Positions 52,316 through 62,035 of a stretch of DNA of 64,000 nt are shown here, in pieces. Every line of letters begins with the position of its first letter. Position 1 is the first letter of the stretch. Below the pieces are notes generated by a model. The model was not told the DNA's origin and made no database searches. It saw only the letters and a program-made list of their open reading frames with translations. The stretch comes from Granulicella mallensis MP5ACTX8 (GTDB taxonomy: Bacteria > Acidobacteriota > Terriglobia > Terriglobales > Acidobacteriaceae). The stretch covers positions 4,960,001-5,024,000 of the forward strand of contig NC_016631.1 in the NCBI RefSeq assembly GCF_000178955.2, given 5' to 3'. The position numbers were made by a program, and so were the translations under genes.

Positions 52316-55300
52316 TTAGAAATCGACGCGAAGCGCCACCTGACCGGTACGGTTCCCAGCATTGTTCGAGCTCTGTACCGATGTCAGCACACCAAAGGTA
52401 CTGGGGCTGCTCACATCTGTAGCCGGGATAGCGAAGTTAGCGCGATTAATAATATTGGTGAAGGTAGATTCAAAACGCATCTGTATTCCCTGATGAATAT
52501 TGAACACCTTGGCCAAACCGCCCGCTACCGCAACGGTCCCGGGACCTTCCAGAGAGCCAACTCCAGCGTTCCCTGTTTGACCGGGAGCTGTCGTTGTCGT
52601 GAAGGCGTTGATGTTGAAGTAGTTGGAAACACTGCGGTGGGCGGGCTTAGTAGAGACCCCTGCAACCCGGTCTGGACGCGCGATGGTGCCACGCTGTGCA
52701 ATGCCAACACCCGACGTATCGTTGGTAGGACTCATCGTCGGCGTCAGCCAGGGTCCGGTTTGCAGAAGCGAGATCGTATTCAGATTCCAGCCACCCAGCA
52801 CCGCATCCAGAATGCGGCTGTTACCGCCCCACGCTCGTCCTTTGCCGTACGGCAGCTCGTAGGTTCCGGTCATTAGTAACCGCTGGCGTGGTGTGCCTTC
52901 TGCATTGCCGCGAAGCGCCTTTATATGGAAGCGATCCGAGACGGCAAAGCCATAGTAGCTCTCGATAGCGAAGCTGGTAGGGGCATCGCCTTGCACATCG
53001 CTGAGGCTCTTGGTCCAGCTATAGTCTCCCTGGAAGATCAAACCATGTGACAGACGATGCGTCACTCCTAACTGCAGCGAGTGATACGAGGTAGAACCCA
53101 AATTTGCCGATTGGAAGATCTCCGACCAATTCTGAAATGGCGCACGAGGATCAACCCAGCCGCCACTCGGAACGTTATAGCCCTGAGTGTTTTCTGGAAT
53201 CTGGTTCAGGTCGATCGTTACATTCTGCCGGTGTCCTTCCATCCCGACATAGCTGACGCGAGCGGCAGTCGAAGCCGTAATCTCTCGCTCTACCGTCAGG
53301 TTCCATTGAATGACCTGGGGGTCACGGTAGTTAGGAGCGTCGCCCTGCTCCAATTCACCGCCGCCATACTGCACGGATTGGCTCAGGGTCGAGGCCAGGG
53401 GAAACTGGAACTGAGGTGTTCCATTGTTGTTGTTCTGATAGGTATGGACCGAAGCCGTCGGATTGCTGGACATATTGAAGGCCAATGGTCCGAGGTTGCT
53501 CACCGTGAAGACACCGAATCCAGCACGGACCACCGTCTTGTTATCCGAAAAAGGGCGATAGGCTATGCCGATACGGGGGTCAAAGTTGTACTTATAGTTC
53601 TGCCTTAGGCTCTGTGGGATATGAGCCTGGCTCGCCGTCTCGAAATTCGAACATGCCAGATTCGGATTCCGGCCCGGAAGCGTGCACGAGTTGAAGGATT
53701 GCAGAAAAGCAGGAACTGCTCCAATACCATTCGCCAACCTATCCGGAATCACCACCGAATTCGTATCGGTAAGGAAGTTAGCCATATTGCCGAGTTGGTC
53801 CTGAAAGCCAGGAAGATATTCGTAGCGCAGACCGGCATTCAGAGTCAGATGGCTATTAATCTCCCACTGGTCCTGGCCGTAGAAACCATACTGGTGTGCC
53901 GTTCCATCATCACGCGGCCCTGTAACGGCAAAGTAGGTAATGTTGGGTAGCCCGAGCAGTAGGTCGCCGAAAGAGTTTCCGGTAAATACATTTTGGTTGA
54001 AGGTAAAGAGGCCGAAGTCATCGGAAGCTGTCTCTAGCGACGGGGTAACGTAGTTGACGATACGGTAATCAACGCCCGCGCGAATGGTGTGGTGTCCCCT
54101 GCTGATGGTGATATTGTCCGTCAGTTGTTTCGTGTTCGATTGCTGCACACCGGTAATATCTCGTCCGATGGTAGAAAATCCTGTTCCGTCAGAGAAGTTA
54201 ATCGTTGGGAATCCTCCCTGCGTGGGATGGTTGGTCGTGTTGATCTGCCCTGGTGCGGCACCTGTCGCAAAACCCAGTTGATTCAATGCCTGCGTACCAG
54301 TGATCGGAAAATCAGGATCGATCAGAGAGTGCGTAAATCCGAACCGAAACTCATTCACCATCCGCGGAGTGATCGAGTAATTGTGTGAGATCAAAAAGCT
54401 GCGGTCATGTTCTATATCGATATCGTCCGGCAGCAGTTGATTGAACACATTGGTCTGCAGATTCTTCCAGCTGATACGGGCATAGATCTGCTGCTTGCTA
54501 TTGATGTTCTGATCGATGCGCGCATCGAATCCATTACTATTGCCAGGGATTGGAACCAGAGCCTGGTAGTTATAACCCAAGGTGGCGCCATCGAGACCAG
54601 GCGTCGGCAGCGGGTAATAGTTATTCAGCAGTGATGTAGCCACCGGGCTGATGCACTGGGTGGGAATCATGTTATTCGCAAAGCTGCTGCCAGCGCATGC
54701 AGAACCCGCAGGAAGAGGGTTCGTGAGCGTACCGCTCGCATTTCCGGCAACAAGACCACTCAGATCTCCAGCGCGTTGAGCAGCCGTTGGAACCAGCAGA
54801 AACTCAGGAGTAGAGGTGCTCCGGCGGTTGCCTTCATAATCCACGAAGAAGAAGGTTTTGTCTTTGCCATTGTAGAGACGTGGAATGGTGACTGGCCCAC
54901 TGAAGCTGCCGCCAAAGTCGTTATAGCGCTTAGGGGCCTTCGTGCCAAAGCCGTAGACATCCGCATCCAGGGCATCGTTCTGCAGGTATTCGAATACGCT
55001 GCCGTGGAAGGTATTGGAACCACCCTTGGTAGTAAAGGTAATATCACCTACCTGGGCAAACTCGGCGCTATTGTTGAAGTCTGTAGCTTTGACTTCAGCG
55101 ATATTCTCCATCGACGGATAAGCATTCTTCAAGGCTCCGTTGTGAAAGATATCTGCAGTCGAGATGCCATCAACCGAATAGTTCACCATGTCCGCAGTGG
55201 CACCAGCCAGTGCGATATTTCCCTGGTTGTCCTGCTGCACATTCGGCAAGAGAGAGAGCGATGAAAGTGGGCTGGACGTCGAAGCGCGGGAGTTCAGCGG

Positions 55301-55912
55301 CAACTGAACCATGGCCGAATTATCCTTCGAGGAATCGAGTGTTGCCTTGTCCGTGCTGATCATGGTGGCAGTGGCTGAGACCTCGACCGTCTGTTGCTGA
55401 CTCGGAAGATTCATTACGACACTGACACGCGCAGTCTGCCGCGGCGCGAGATCAAAAGCTGCAACCTGGGTGTTGGCAAAACCGGAAGCCTGGGAAGCAA
55501 CCGAGTACCGGCCCGGCTTGAGGTTTACGAATTCAAAACTTCCGCTGGAACTCGAAGTCGTCGTGCGGTCGCTATTGTCATCCTGGCTGTGCAGCGTTAC
55601 GGCAGCGCCAGGGATGACAGCCTGGGTTGCATCCTGCACTGTTCCAACAACGCTTCCAAAGGTTGATTGGGCTCGGGCTGATGCGATCGAGAAGACCGCG
55701 AGCAACAATGCGGTCCATACCATCGTCGACGTATTAGAAACTACAGCCGTGCGTTGCGGCTCGTTAAGAACATGGGCGTTGCGTTTCGCTGTCCGATGAG
55801 GCGTTCCATCTTTTCCCTTCTGCACGAAGTGGCGAAGCACCCGCAAAAGACAAAACACACTAAACGTTGCGACAACTGGCAAAAGAAGAAGAACTATTGA
55901 AGATATTTCCAT
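52316..55912 (-). CDS. Oar-like TonB-dependent receptor with an extra N-terminal membrane segment
   Basis: 1198 residues. An AAGGA lies before ATG 55912, whereas the internal ATG at 55723 has no ribosome site, so the long form is preferred. Residues 1-33 are a strongly hydrophobic helix ending in basic residues; a polar linker follows, then a second hydrophobic stretch at 64-82 ending SIASARAQ, which would be the signal peptidase site. The rest is standard: carboxypeptidase-regulatory fold (GTVQDATQAVIPGAAVTL), plug (VNYSVDGISTADIF, TFTTKGGSNTFHGSVFEY) and barrel to the C-terminal VALRVDF with terminal Phe. It faces kdpD and carries a box shared with kdpB upstream. Confidence 0.9.
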   Translation of the reverse strand: MEISSIVLLLLPVVATFSVFCLLRVLRHFVQKGKDGTPHRTAKRNAHVLNEPQRTAVVSNTSTMVWTALLLAVFSIASARAQSTFGSVVGTVQDATQAVIPGAAVTLHSQDDNSDRTTTSSSSGSFEFVNLKPGRYSVASQASGFANTQVAAFDLAPRQTARVSVVMNLPSQQQTVEVSATATMISTDKATLDSSKDNSAMVQLPLNSRASTSSPLSSLSLLPNVQQDNQGNIALAGATADMVNYSVDGISTADIFHNGALKNAYPSMENIAEVKATDFNNSAEFAQVGDITFTTKGGSNTFHGSVFEYLQNDALDADVYGFGTKAPKRYNDFGGSFSGPVTIPRLYNGKDKTFFFVDYEGNRRSTSTPEFLLVPTAAQRAGDLSGLVAGNASGTLTNPLPAGSACAGSSFANNMIPTQCISPVATSLLNNYYPLPTPGLDGATLGYNYQALVPIPGNSNGFDARIDQNINSKQQIYARISWKNLQTNVFNQLLPDDIDIEHDRSFLISHNYSITPRMVNEFRFGFTHSLIDPDFPITGTQALNQLGFATGAAPGQINTTNHPTQGGFPTINFSDGTGFSTIGRDITGVQQSNTKQLTDNITISRGHHTIRAGVDYRIVNYVTPSLETASDDFGLFTFNQNVFTGNSFGDLLLGLPNITYFAVTGPRDDGTAHQYGFYGQDQWEINSHLTLNAGLRYEYLPGFQDQLGNMANFLTDTNSVVIPDRLANGIGAVPAFLQSFNSCTLPGRNPNLACSNFETASQAHIPQSLRQNYKYNFDPRIGIAYRPFSDNKTVVRAGFGVFTVSNLGPLAFNMSSNPTASVHTYQNNNNGTPQFQFPLASTLSQSVQYGGGELEQGDAPNYRDPQVIQWNLTVEREITASTAARVSYVGMEGHRQNVTIDLNQIPENTQGYNVPSGGWVDPRAPFQNWSEIFQSANLGSTSYHSLQLGVTHRLSHGLIFQGDYSWTKSLSDVQGDAPTSFAIESYYGFAVSDRFHIKALRGNAEGTPRQRLLMTGTYELPYGKGRAWGGNSRILDAVLGGWNLNTISLLQTGPWLTPTMSPTNDTSGVGIAQRGTIARPDRVAGVSTKPAHRSVSNYFNINAFTTTTAPGQTGNAGVGSLEGPGTVAVAGGLAKVFNIHQGIQMRFESTFTNIINRANFAIPATDVSSPSTFGVLTSVQSSNNAGNRTGQVALRVDF

Positions 55913-55971
55913 TGTAATTACCGTCCTTTGAGACAGAACGATTACAACGTGGAACAGCCTTACGAGATCAA

Positions 55972-55996
55972 AAAAAGTTCATATGAAAGTCATATG
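55972..55996. promoter_or_regulatory. Putative KdpE box, copy 1 (receptor / kdpD intergenic)
   Basis: AAAAAGTTCATAT-GAAAGTCATATG; matches copy 2 at 60486-60510 at 22 of 25 positions. Read on the minus strand it is two 11-bp direct repeats, ATGACTTTCAT and ATGAACTTTTT, the tandem geometry of OmpR/KdpE-family sites. It lies 59 bases before the receptor gene and 69 before kdpD. Confidence 0.6.
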
Positions 55997-56065
55997 GAAG
56001 CTCGTTCAAACAATATGCTTTGGCATTAACCTTCGACGCCGTACCTTCAATACACTGGTAATGCA

Positions 56066-57241
56066 ATGTCGAGTCTTTTAAAAGCACTCCGGAGTACGGA
56101 AGCCTTTCTTCTTCAGCGAAAAAGCAGGCGTGCTGCAGCCTCGGTCGGTTTTATTGCAGTGCTTGTATTGCTTCTCGCTCCCCTGCAGAGCAGGGTGAAT
56201 ACAACCACCATCGGGTTTGCGCTGCTCCTCGGCGTTCTCTTTACAGCCATTCGCATGGGAAGCCGCCCGGCACTGGCTGCCTCTGTGGTTGCAATGCTTG
56301 GCTACAATTTCTTCTTCCTGCCTCCCATCCTGCGACTCACGATTGAAGATCCACAAAACTGGGTTGCGCTCGTTGCCTTCTCCATTACAGCAGTTGTTAC
56401 GGGCCAGCTTTCCGCCAGCGCCAAGGAGAGAGCGATCGAGGCACTGGCAGCGAAAGAGGAGATCGAACGTCTCTATTCGGAGTTACAGATAGCCTTTGAA
56501 AATGCGAGTCAGGCCGAGGCCATTAAAAGAAGTGACCTGATGAAGTCAGCTCTTCTCGATGCTGTCACTCATGATCTTCGTACACCCCTTACCTCTATCC
56601 GGGCAGCGGCCACTACCTTACGCAAGGCACAGCGCTCGGGACAGACACTCGAACCAGACCTCAGAGAAGAACTCATTGCCCTCGTGGATGAAGAGAGCTC
56701 TCACCTCGATCAGATCATCAGCGGCTTTGTGGAATTGGCAAGGATCGAAGCAGGCGATTTACTGCTTAAAACTACTTGGAGCCTGCTGCAGGATGTAGTC
56801 CAGGCCGCCATTAGAAGAGCTCAGAGCCTTCTTACAAAACACACTGTCGCAATCCGCATTCCAGAGAGTCTTCCTCTGATGCACATCGATGTGAGAGCGC
56901 TGGCTGAGGTTCTATATACCCTGCTGGACAACGCGCGAAAATACTCTCCTGATTCGTCCACGATTACGATCAGCGCTTGCACCGTTGGCGGCGATGTAGA
57001 GGTCTCAGTGGAAGACCAGGGTAAGGGCTTTCACAGCGAAGATGTTCCACGTGTGTTCGACAAGTTTTATCGAGGGAAGGATGTCAGCAATTCGAGGTCG
57101 AATAGTCCGGGCGGATTAGGAATCGGACTATCGATTGCAAAGGCTCTTGTAGAAGCGCATCGTGGCCGAATATGGGTATCCAACAGCCCTTCGTCCTCGG
57201 GCGCAATCGTTACGTTTCAGATACCCATCCGAGAGGACTAA
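56066..57241 (+). CDS. kdpD: KdpD-like histidine kinase lacking the N-terminal half
   Basis: 391 residues against ~890 for E. coli KdpD. The N-terminal KdpD sensor and Usp domains, which bind c-di-AMP or K+ in known members, are absent; the protein starts with the four-helix DUF4118 unit (about 24-115, including the hallmark LGYNFFFLPPILRLTI), then a coiled coil, HisKA (His in DAVTHDLRTPLTSIR), and HATPase_c (DNARKYS, DQGKGF, GGLGIGLSIAKA). The start is preceded by only weak Shine-Dalgarno sequence. Followed 2 bases later by kdpE. It retains turgor/K+ input only through DUF4118 and the kinase core. Confidence 0.9.
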   Translation: MSSLLKALRSTEAFLLQRKSRRAAASVGFIAVLVLLLAPLQSRVNTTTIGFALLLGVLFTAIRMGSRPALAASVVAMLGYNFFFLPPILRLTIEDPQNWVALVAFSITAVVTGQLSASAKERAIEALAAKEEIERLYSELQIAFENASQAEAIKRSDLMKSALLDAVTHDLRTPLTSIRAAATTLRKAQRSGQTLEPDLREELIALVDEESSHLDQIISGFVELARIEAGDLLLKTTWSLLQDVVQAAIRRAQSLLTKHTVAIRIPESLPLMHIDVRALAEVLYTLLDNARKYSPDSSTITISACTVGGDVEVSVEDQGKGFHSEDVPRVFDKFYRGKDVSNSRSNSPGGLGIGLSIAKALVEAHRGRIWVSNSPSSSGAIVTFQIPIRED

Positions 57242-57243
57242 GA

Positions 57244-57999
57244 ATGATGGACCAAGAGAGTCATGCTTCTCTGCAGCATAAAAAAATACTTGTAATCGAC
57301 GATGAGCCATCGATCACGAGGGCTCTGCGCGCAAGCTTTCTCGCCAATGGCTATGACGTTCGAACAGCCCATGATGGAATCGCCGGTCTGCATGTATTGG
57401 AAGACTGGGGACCGGACCTGGTCGTAACAGATCTCGCCATGCCCGATATGGATGGAATTGAAATTTGCAGACAAGTCAGGTCGAAGTCCTCCATACCGAT
57501 CATCCTGCTTTCCGTACGCGACGATACGGAGTCGAAGATCCGGGCTCTCGACGCAGGCGCAGACGATTACGTCACGAAGCCGTTCAGCATCGATGAGCTT
57601 CTTGCCAGGGTCCGGACCGCGCTTCGCCGGCTGGAACTCGTGCGGAGACTTACAGCACAATCTCCTCCAGGAGAGGAGATTCTTCGTGCAGGAGAGTTCA
57701 CCGTCAACACACTGAATCGGCAAGTTACTGTTCAGGGACGTGAAGTACGACTGACGCCAAGAGAATTTGAACTGCTCCTGTTCTTTTTACGAAATGCGGA
57801 TCGTGTCATCACCCATTCAGCCATCATCAAGTCGATCTGGGGTCCGCACAGCACACATCAACCCGAATATCTACGAGTGCTCGTTTCGGCGCTTCGCAAG
57901 AAGATCGAGCCTGACCCACTGCATCCCTGTTTTCTCTTAACGGACCCGTGGGTCGGATACAGGCTGACTCCCACGGAAGAGGATCCCTCCCAGCTATAG
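57244..57999 (+). CDS. kdpE: KdpE response regulator
   Basis: About 251 residues from ATG 57244 (a second ATG follows). The receiver domain has ILVIDDEPSI, the phospho-accepting Asp in VVTDLAMPDMDG, LLSVRDD and DYVTKPFSIDEL; the OmpR winged helix has LTPREFELLLFFLRNADRVITH and YLRVLVSALRKKIE, the signature of KdpE rather than PhoB. A GAGGAC in the kdpD 3' end serves as ribosome site, so the pair is coupled. Predicted to bind the tandem-repeat boxes at 55972 and 60486. Confidence 0.93.
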   Translation: MMDQESHASLQHKKILVIDDEPSITRALRASFLANGYDVRTAHDGIAGLHVLEDWGPDLVVTDLAMPDMDGIEICRQVRSKSSIPIILLSVRDDTESKIRALDAGADDYVTKPFSIDELLARVRTALRRLELVRRLTAQSPPGEEILRAGEFTVNTLNRQVTVQGREVRLTPREFELLLFFLRNADRVITHSAIIKSIWGPHSTHQPEYLRVLVSALRKKIEPDPLHPCFLLTDPWVGYRLTPTEEDPSQL

Positions 58000-58013
58000 G
58001 TTGAATGTTTGCA

Positions 58014-58346
58014 TTAACGAGAACGAGCGTTGCTTCTATATCGGCGGGCGCCCTCACGCGTCAGGGAGCAACTTCCACAGCGCGACCGAAATGGAAATGC
58101 AAATCCCCTGCCGTTCTTTCGGAGAAAACATTTCGAACAGCGCGGGCACTTCCAGTGAACCGACTTACCGTGGATAAGGAGAAAGAAGCCACCATAGACG
58201 GAAGCGACAGGGATCAACCAGCCGTCTCCCCAATATTTAATAACCATTCCCACAATTGGAATAAACCCGAAGAACATTCCTGCGGCTGTGCCCTCCAGTG
58301 CATCGAGGGAGTTGAAGAATGATGCGGTAACGAAAGTAAGGCGCAT
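58014..58346 (-). CDS. Small membrane protein with a zinc ribbon, coupled to kdpB
   Basis: 110 residues. Two hydrophobic segments (about 23-39 and 43-58) are followed by a zinc-ribbon-like motif CPRCSKCF...RCGSCSL and a very basic tail. An AAGGA overlapping the end of kdpB lies 8 bases before the ATG, and the spacing to the kdpB stop is only 10 bases, so the two are co-translated. No family name can be given. It occupies the place where kdpC would stand but has no KdpC features (single helix plus large periplasmic domain). Confidence 0.72.
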   Translation of the reverse strand: MRLTFVTASFFNSLDALEGTAAGMFFGFIPIVGMVIKYWGDGWLIPVASVYGGFFLLIHGKSVHWKCPRCSKCFLRKNGRGFAFPFRSRCGSCSLTREGARRYRSNARSR

Positions 58347-58356
58347 AACATGGTCC

Positions 58357-60396
58357 TTATGCCAGATGAAGTGCAGTGATGATCATGTCGATCAGCTTGA
58401 TTCCAAGAAACGGAGAGGCGAGGCCTCCAAAGCCATAGATCATGAGGTTGCGGCGGAGAAGCGCTTCTGCGGACATCGCCCTGTAGCTGACACCTCGAAG
58501 CGCCAGCGGGATCAGGCCAACGATGATCAGGGCATTGAAGATGACAGCCGACAACACCGCCGATTGAGCGTTCTTCAGATGCATGACGTTGAGAACGGCC
58601 AGCACAGGAAAGACACCGGCAAACATCGCGGGAATAATTGCAAAGTATTTTGCGACGTCATTGGCAATCGAGAACGTTGTAAGCGCTCCACGGGTCATCA
58701 GAAGCTGCTTGCCGATCGCCACAATCTCGATGAGCTTCGTGGGATTGGAGTCGAGATCCACCATGTTGCCAGCTTCTTTCGCTGCCTGGGTGCCTGTATT
58801 CATGGCTACCCCTACATCAGCCTGCGCAAGCGCCGGAGCATCGTTGGTGCCATCTCCGGTCATCGCGACAAGCTTGCCTTCAGCCTGCTCCCGTTGAATG
58901 AGATCCATCTTGTCCTTCGGTTTGGCCTCGGCCAGGAAGTCATCCACTCCAGCCTCACGAGCGATCGCCGCGGCAGTCAGCGGATTGTCCCCGGTAATCA
59001 TGATGGTTCGAATCCCCATCGACCGAAGCTCCGCGAAGCGCTCTTTCATTCCGCCTTTCACGATGTCTTTCAGGTGGATTACCCCCAGAGCGCGATTGTT
59101 CTCCGCCACCACAAGGGGCGTACCTCCGCTGCGGGCAACAACCTCAACTGTGTCGCGAACTTCATCCGGCAGCGAGCCTCCTCTTTCTTTCAGGAAAGCT
59201 GCAACCGCCTCTGTCGATCCTTTGCGAATCACGCGGCCTTCCATGTCGATTCCTGACATGCGGGTCGTCGCCGAAAAAGGAATAAACTCTGCCTGCAGTT
59301 CACTGAACTCCCGGCCACGCAAGCCATAGACTTCCTTGGCCAGGATCACGATGCTGCGACCCTCGGGTGTCTCATCGGGGAGAGAGGACAGTTGCGCTGC
59401 ATCCGCAAGTTGATCTTTCGACACACCAGGAGCAGGAATAAACTCGGAGGCCTGCCGATTACCCAAAGTAATGGTTCCGGTCTTATCCAGCAGCAGCGTG
59501 CTGACATCACCCGCAGCTTCTACTGCCCTTCCAGACGTAGCCAGCACATTGTGCTGTACCAACCGGTCCATCCCCGCTATACCGATCGCAGAGAGAAGCC
59601 CTCCGATCGTTGTCGGGATAAGACACACCAGCAACGAGACCAGAACAAAGACCGATTGCGGCACCATGGAATATGTAGCAATTGCCTGCAGCGTTACAAC
59701 CGCCAGGAGAAAGATAATCGTCAAGCCAGCCAGCAGGATGTTGAGTGCAATCTCATTCGGTGTCTTCTGCCGTTCCGCACCTTCCACGAGAGCAATCATT
59801 CGATCGAGGAAGGTCTCGCCGGGATTAGACGACACTTCTATTTTGATCTGATCGGAGAGCACCCTGGTCCCACCCGTAACGGCGGAGCGGTCTCCGCCTG
59901 CCTCGCGAATCACCGGAGCCGATTCACCCGTGATCGCCGACTCGTCCACCGAGGCGACACCTTGAATCACCTCACCATCTCCCGGGATCAACTCCCCGGC
60001 AACAACAAAGACGATATCGCCGGCGCGAAGCTGCGAACTGGGAACCTCTTCTGTCCTTCCATTTTCTTTGAGGCGAACGGCTGTCGTCTCCGACTTCGCA
60101 CGCCGCAAAGCGGCTGCCTGTGCCTTGCCGCGGCCTTCGGCCATCGCTTCCGCGAAGTTCGCGAACAGCACCGTAAACCAGAGCCAGAGCGTGACCTGCA
60201 GGTCGAACCAAAAGGAGCCATGATCCATACCCGTGGCGCTGAAGAGATAAATGCTGGAGACGACACTGCCGACCTCCACAACGCACATGACTGGGTTCTT
60301 CATCACGGCGCGTGGGCTGAGCTTGGCAAACGCATCGACAACGGCTCTGCGGATCAGGCTGGCATCCCACGGCGAGCGTTTACGGGCGTTTGGCAT
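58357..60396 (-). CDS. kdpB: KdpB, P-type ATPase subunit of the K+ pump (orphan)
   Basis: 679 residues, full length. Motifs: TGES (156-159), the phosphorylation site DKTGT (Asp304), the membrane [18 protein letters not shown] stretch with the KdpB-specific PTT, ADP-site KGST, and [19 protein letters not shown]. All are intact, so the ATPase looks functional. In all known Kdp systems the gene lies between kdpA and kdpC; neither is found here. The upstream gap of 211 bases is non-coding and carries the KdpE-like box, so kdpB begins its own transcription unit. Whether kdpA and kdpC lie elsewhere in the genome cannot be seen. Confidence 0.95.
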   Translation of the reverse strand: MPNARKRSPWDASLIRRAVVDAFAKLSPRAVMKNPVMCVVEVGSVVSSIYLFSATGMDHGSFWFDLQVTLWLWFTVLFANFAEAMAEGRGKAQAAALRRAKSETTAVRLKENGRTEEVPSSQLRAGDIVFVVAGELIPGDGEVIQGVASVDESAITGESAPVIREAGGDRSAVTGGTRVLSDQIKIEVSSNPGETFLDRMIALVEGAERQKTPNEIALNILLAGLTIIFLLAVVTLQAIATYSMVPQSVFVLVSLLVCLIPTTIGGLLSAIGIAGMDRLVQHNVLATSGRAVEAAGDVSTLLLDKTGTITLGNRQASEFIPAPGVSKDQLADAAQLSSLPDETPEGRSIVILAKEVYGLRGREFSELQAEFIPFSATTRMSGIDMEGRVIRKGSTEAVAAFLKERGGSLPDEVRDTVEVVARSGGTPLVVAENNRALGVIHLKDIVKGGMKERFAELRSMGIRTIMITGDNPLTAAAIAREAGVDDFLAEAKPKDKMDLIQREQAEGKLVAMTGDGTNDAPALAQADVGVAMNTGTQAAKEAGNMVDLDSNPTKLIEIVAIGKQLLMTRGALTTFSIANDVAKYFAIIPAMFAGVFPVLAVLNVMHLKNAQSAVLSAVIFNALIIVGLIPLALRGVSYRAMSAEALLRRNLMIYGFGGLASPFLGIKLIDMIITALHLA

Positions 60397-60485
60397 CTCT
60401 ACTTTTCACTCACCTGGATACGGGCCGGTTCTACCGATCCAACGAACAGATGTGATTACACATCCACGGCGCATAACGAGAGTGG

Positions 60486-60510
60486 AAAAAGTTCATATAA
60501 AAGTCATAAA
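60486..60510. promoter_or_regulatory. Putative KdpE box, copy 2 (kdpB upstream)
   Basis: AAAAAGTTCATAT-AAAAGTCATAAA. On the minus strand: ATGACTTTTAT then ATGAACTTTTT, 11-bp direct repeats. It lies 89 bases before the kdpB start in the same orientation as copy 1 relative to the receptor gene. Confidence 0.6.
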
Positions 60511-60607
60511 GGAGGCATGATGATCAGCCGCTGGCAGAGCGGAATTTACCCCAAAACAAAAGCCCTCCTGCCGGAGAGCCTTGTGCCGTTGGGAGCTTCC
60601 TCCCCGA

Positions 60608-62035
60608 CTATTCTGTTGGAAGAAGAATGGAGATACAGGTGCCTGAGTGCCCAGGCTGCATGCGGCTTCGGACTTGGATACGACCGCGATGCTCCTGAAT
60701 GATCGAAGAGCTTAGCCAGAGACCGATGCCTGTACCTTTGAGTTCTTTGGTCGTAAAGAAAGCATTGAAGATCTTCTCGCGGTTTCGCTCCGGAATTCCG
60801 ACTCCGCAATCGGCTACCGTAATGCGAGCTGCGCGCTGCGGCCCCGAGTGATAGATCGTGCAATAAGAGATCTTGATCCGAATCCTGCCGCCATCAAAAG
60901 AGGCCTCTATCGCATTCCGCAGGAGGTTCGAAAAGACCTGCCGCATCTGGGCGGGAAAACCGCGGACGGTAATCCCGGCATCCCACTCCCGGCTTACTTC
61001 CAGGTTCTTTTCTTTGATCGAACGATTATTCAGCGCCAGTGCATTGTCGATCAGTTCGGGCAGATTCAATTCAATCGGCTTATCCGACTCTCGATGAAAC
61101 GACAGTATCTGCCGGGCAATGCGCGAGACGCGAACCAACTCGTCTTCGGCTGAGGCAAGATAGCTAACGGCCTCTTTCGATCCGGGGGTGGCGCTTTTCA
61201 GAAGAAAGAGAAGATTCGTAATCGCTTCCAGCGGATTGTTAATCTCATGCGCAATCGTATGCGCCATGCGTCCTGTTGCAGCCAGCCGTTCGTTCTGAAG
61301 TGCAGCGTGCTCCGCGAGCTTCTGCTGGCTGATATCGGCCAGCACGAAAATACTGCCGCTTTGCATGCCGTCGAGAAACACCGGTTCAAGGCGTGTTTGA
61401 AAGTATCGCGCGCCGGAACTGGCCTCCTGAAGCTGCGACGATCCGAGTTCGGAGACCTGAATACCAAAACACTCCTGCATCAGTTCGCTCAGGATGCGGC
61501 CTTCGATCTCGGAGTACGTACGCTCCAGAAGATCTGACATCGCGCGGTTGCAGCGCTGGATCGTGCCGGCTTCATCGAGGACTGCTACGCCTTCACTCAA
61601 CGCATCGAAGGTGGCCTGCCACTGTTTAGCAGAGAGCTTCGCCAGCGACTCAGCCTCATGAACTTTGATCAGAGACTTGACCGTCGCAATCAGGACATTC
61701 GGCTCTACCGGTTGAGTCAGGTAAGCATCCGCGCCACTCTCGAGCGCATAGACCCTGCTCTCGTTGTCCAGGAACGCGGCCGACAACTGCAGCACGGGAA
61801 TATGGCTGGTGCGAGGATTCGACTTGAGTCTTCGGCAAACCTCATAGCCGAGAATGTCGGGTAGCTTCACATCCAAAAGAATCACGGCCGGAACCTGTTT
61901 CGCCAGATCGAGCGCTTCTTTTCCGGTGTCGGCCTCCATCGTCTCGAAGCCCGCGCGCTTCAGTGCGTGCACAATCGTATAGCGATTCGCGGGCCGGTCA
62001 TCTACGACTAAGACGATATCTTTGCCTGTACTCAC
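60608..62035 (-). CDS. Receiver-PAS-histidine kinase
   Basis: 475 residues: an N-terminal receiver ([13 protein letters not shown], Asp in [17 protein letters not shown], Lys replaced by Gln in AYLTQPVEP), a PAS domain (about 140-250), HisKA with His in [15 protein letters not shown], and HATPase_c ([31 protein letters not shown]). No transmembrane helix, so cytoplasmic. The missing switch Lys in the receiver may weaken dephosphorylation-linked signalling. Start overlaps the upstream kinase stop by 4 bases (ATGA). No DNA-binding partner is encoded next to it on this strand. Confidence 0.93.
   Translation of the reverse strand: MSTGKDIVLVVDDRPANRYTIVHALKRAGFETMEADTGKEALDLAKQVPAVILLDVKLPDILGYEVCRRLKSNPRTSHIPVLQLSAAFLDNESRVYALESGADAYLTQPVEPNVLIATVKSLIKVHEAESLAKLSAKQWQATFDALSEGVAVLDEAGTIQRCNRAMSDLLERTYSEIEGRILSELMQECFGIQVSELGSSQLQEASSGARYFQTRLEPVFLDGMQSGSIFVLADISQQKLAEHAALQNERLAATGRMAHTIAHEINNPLEAITNLLFLLKSATPGSKEAVSYLASAEDELVRVSRIARQILSFHRESDKPIELNLPELIDNALALNNRSIKEKNLEVSREWDAGITVRGFPAQMRQVFSNLLRNAIEASFDGGRIRIKISYCTIYHSGPQRAARITVADCGVGIPERNREKIFNAFFTTKELKGTGIGLWLSSSIIQEHRGRIQVRSRMQPGHSGTCISILLPTE

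Noticed and set aside
59392-60702. 436-codon plus-strand frame opposite kdpB, and its last 61 codons from ATG 60517, which has a strong AAAGGAGG before it
   Set aside because: Most is a kdpB shadow. The short end piece has a good ribosome site, but no promoter space beyond the KdpE-like box, no membrane helix (so not KdpF) and it runs into the 3' end of the convergent kinase gene.
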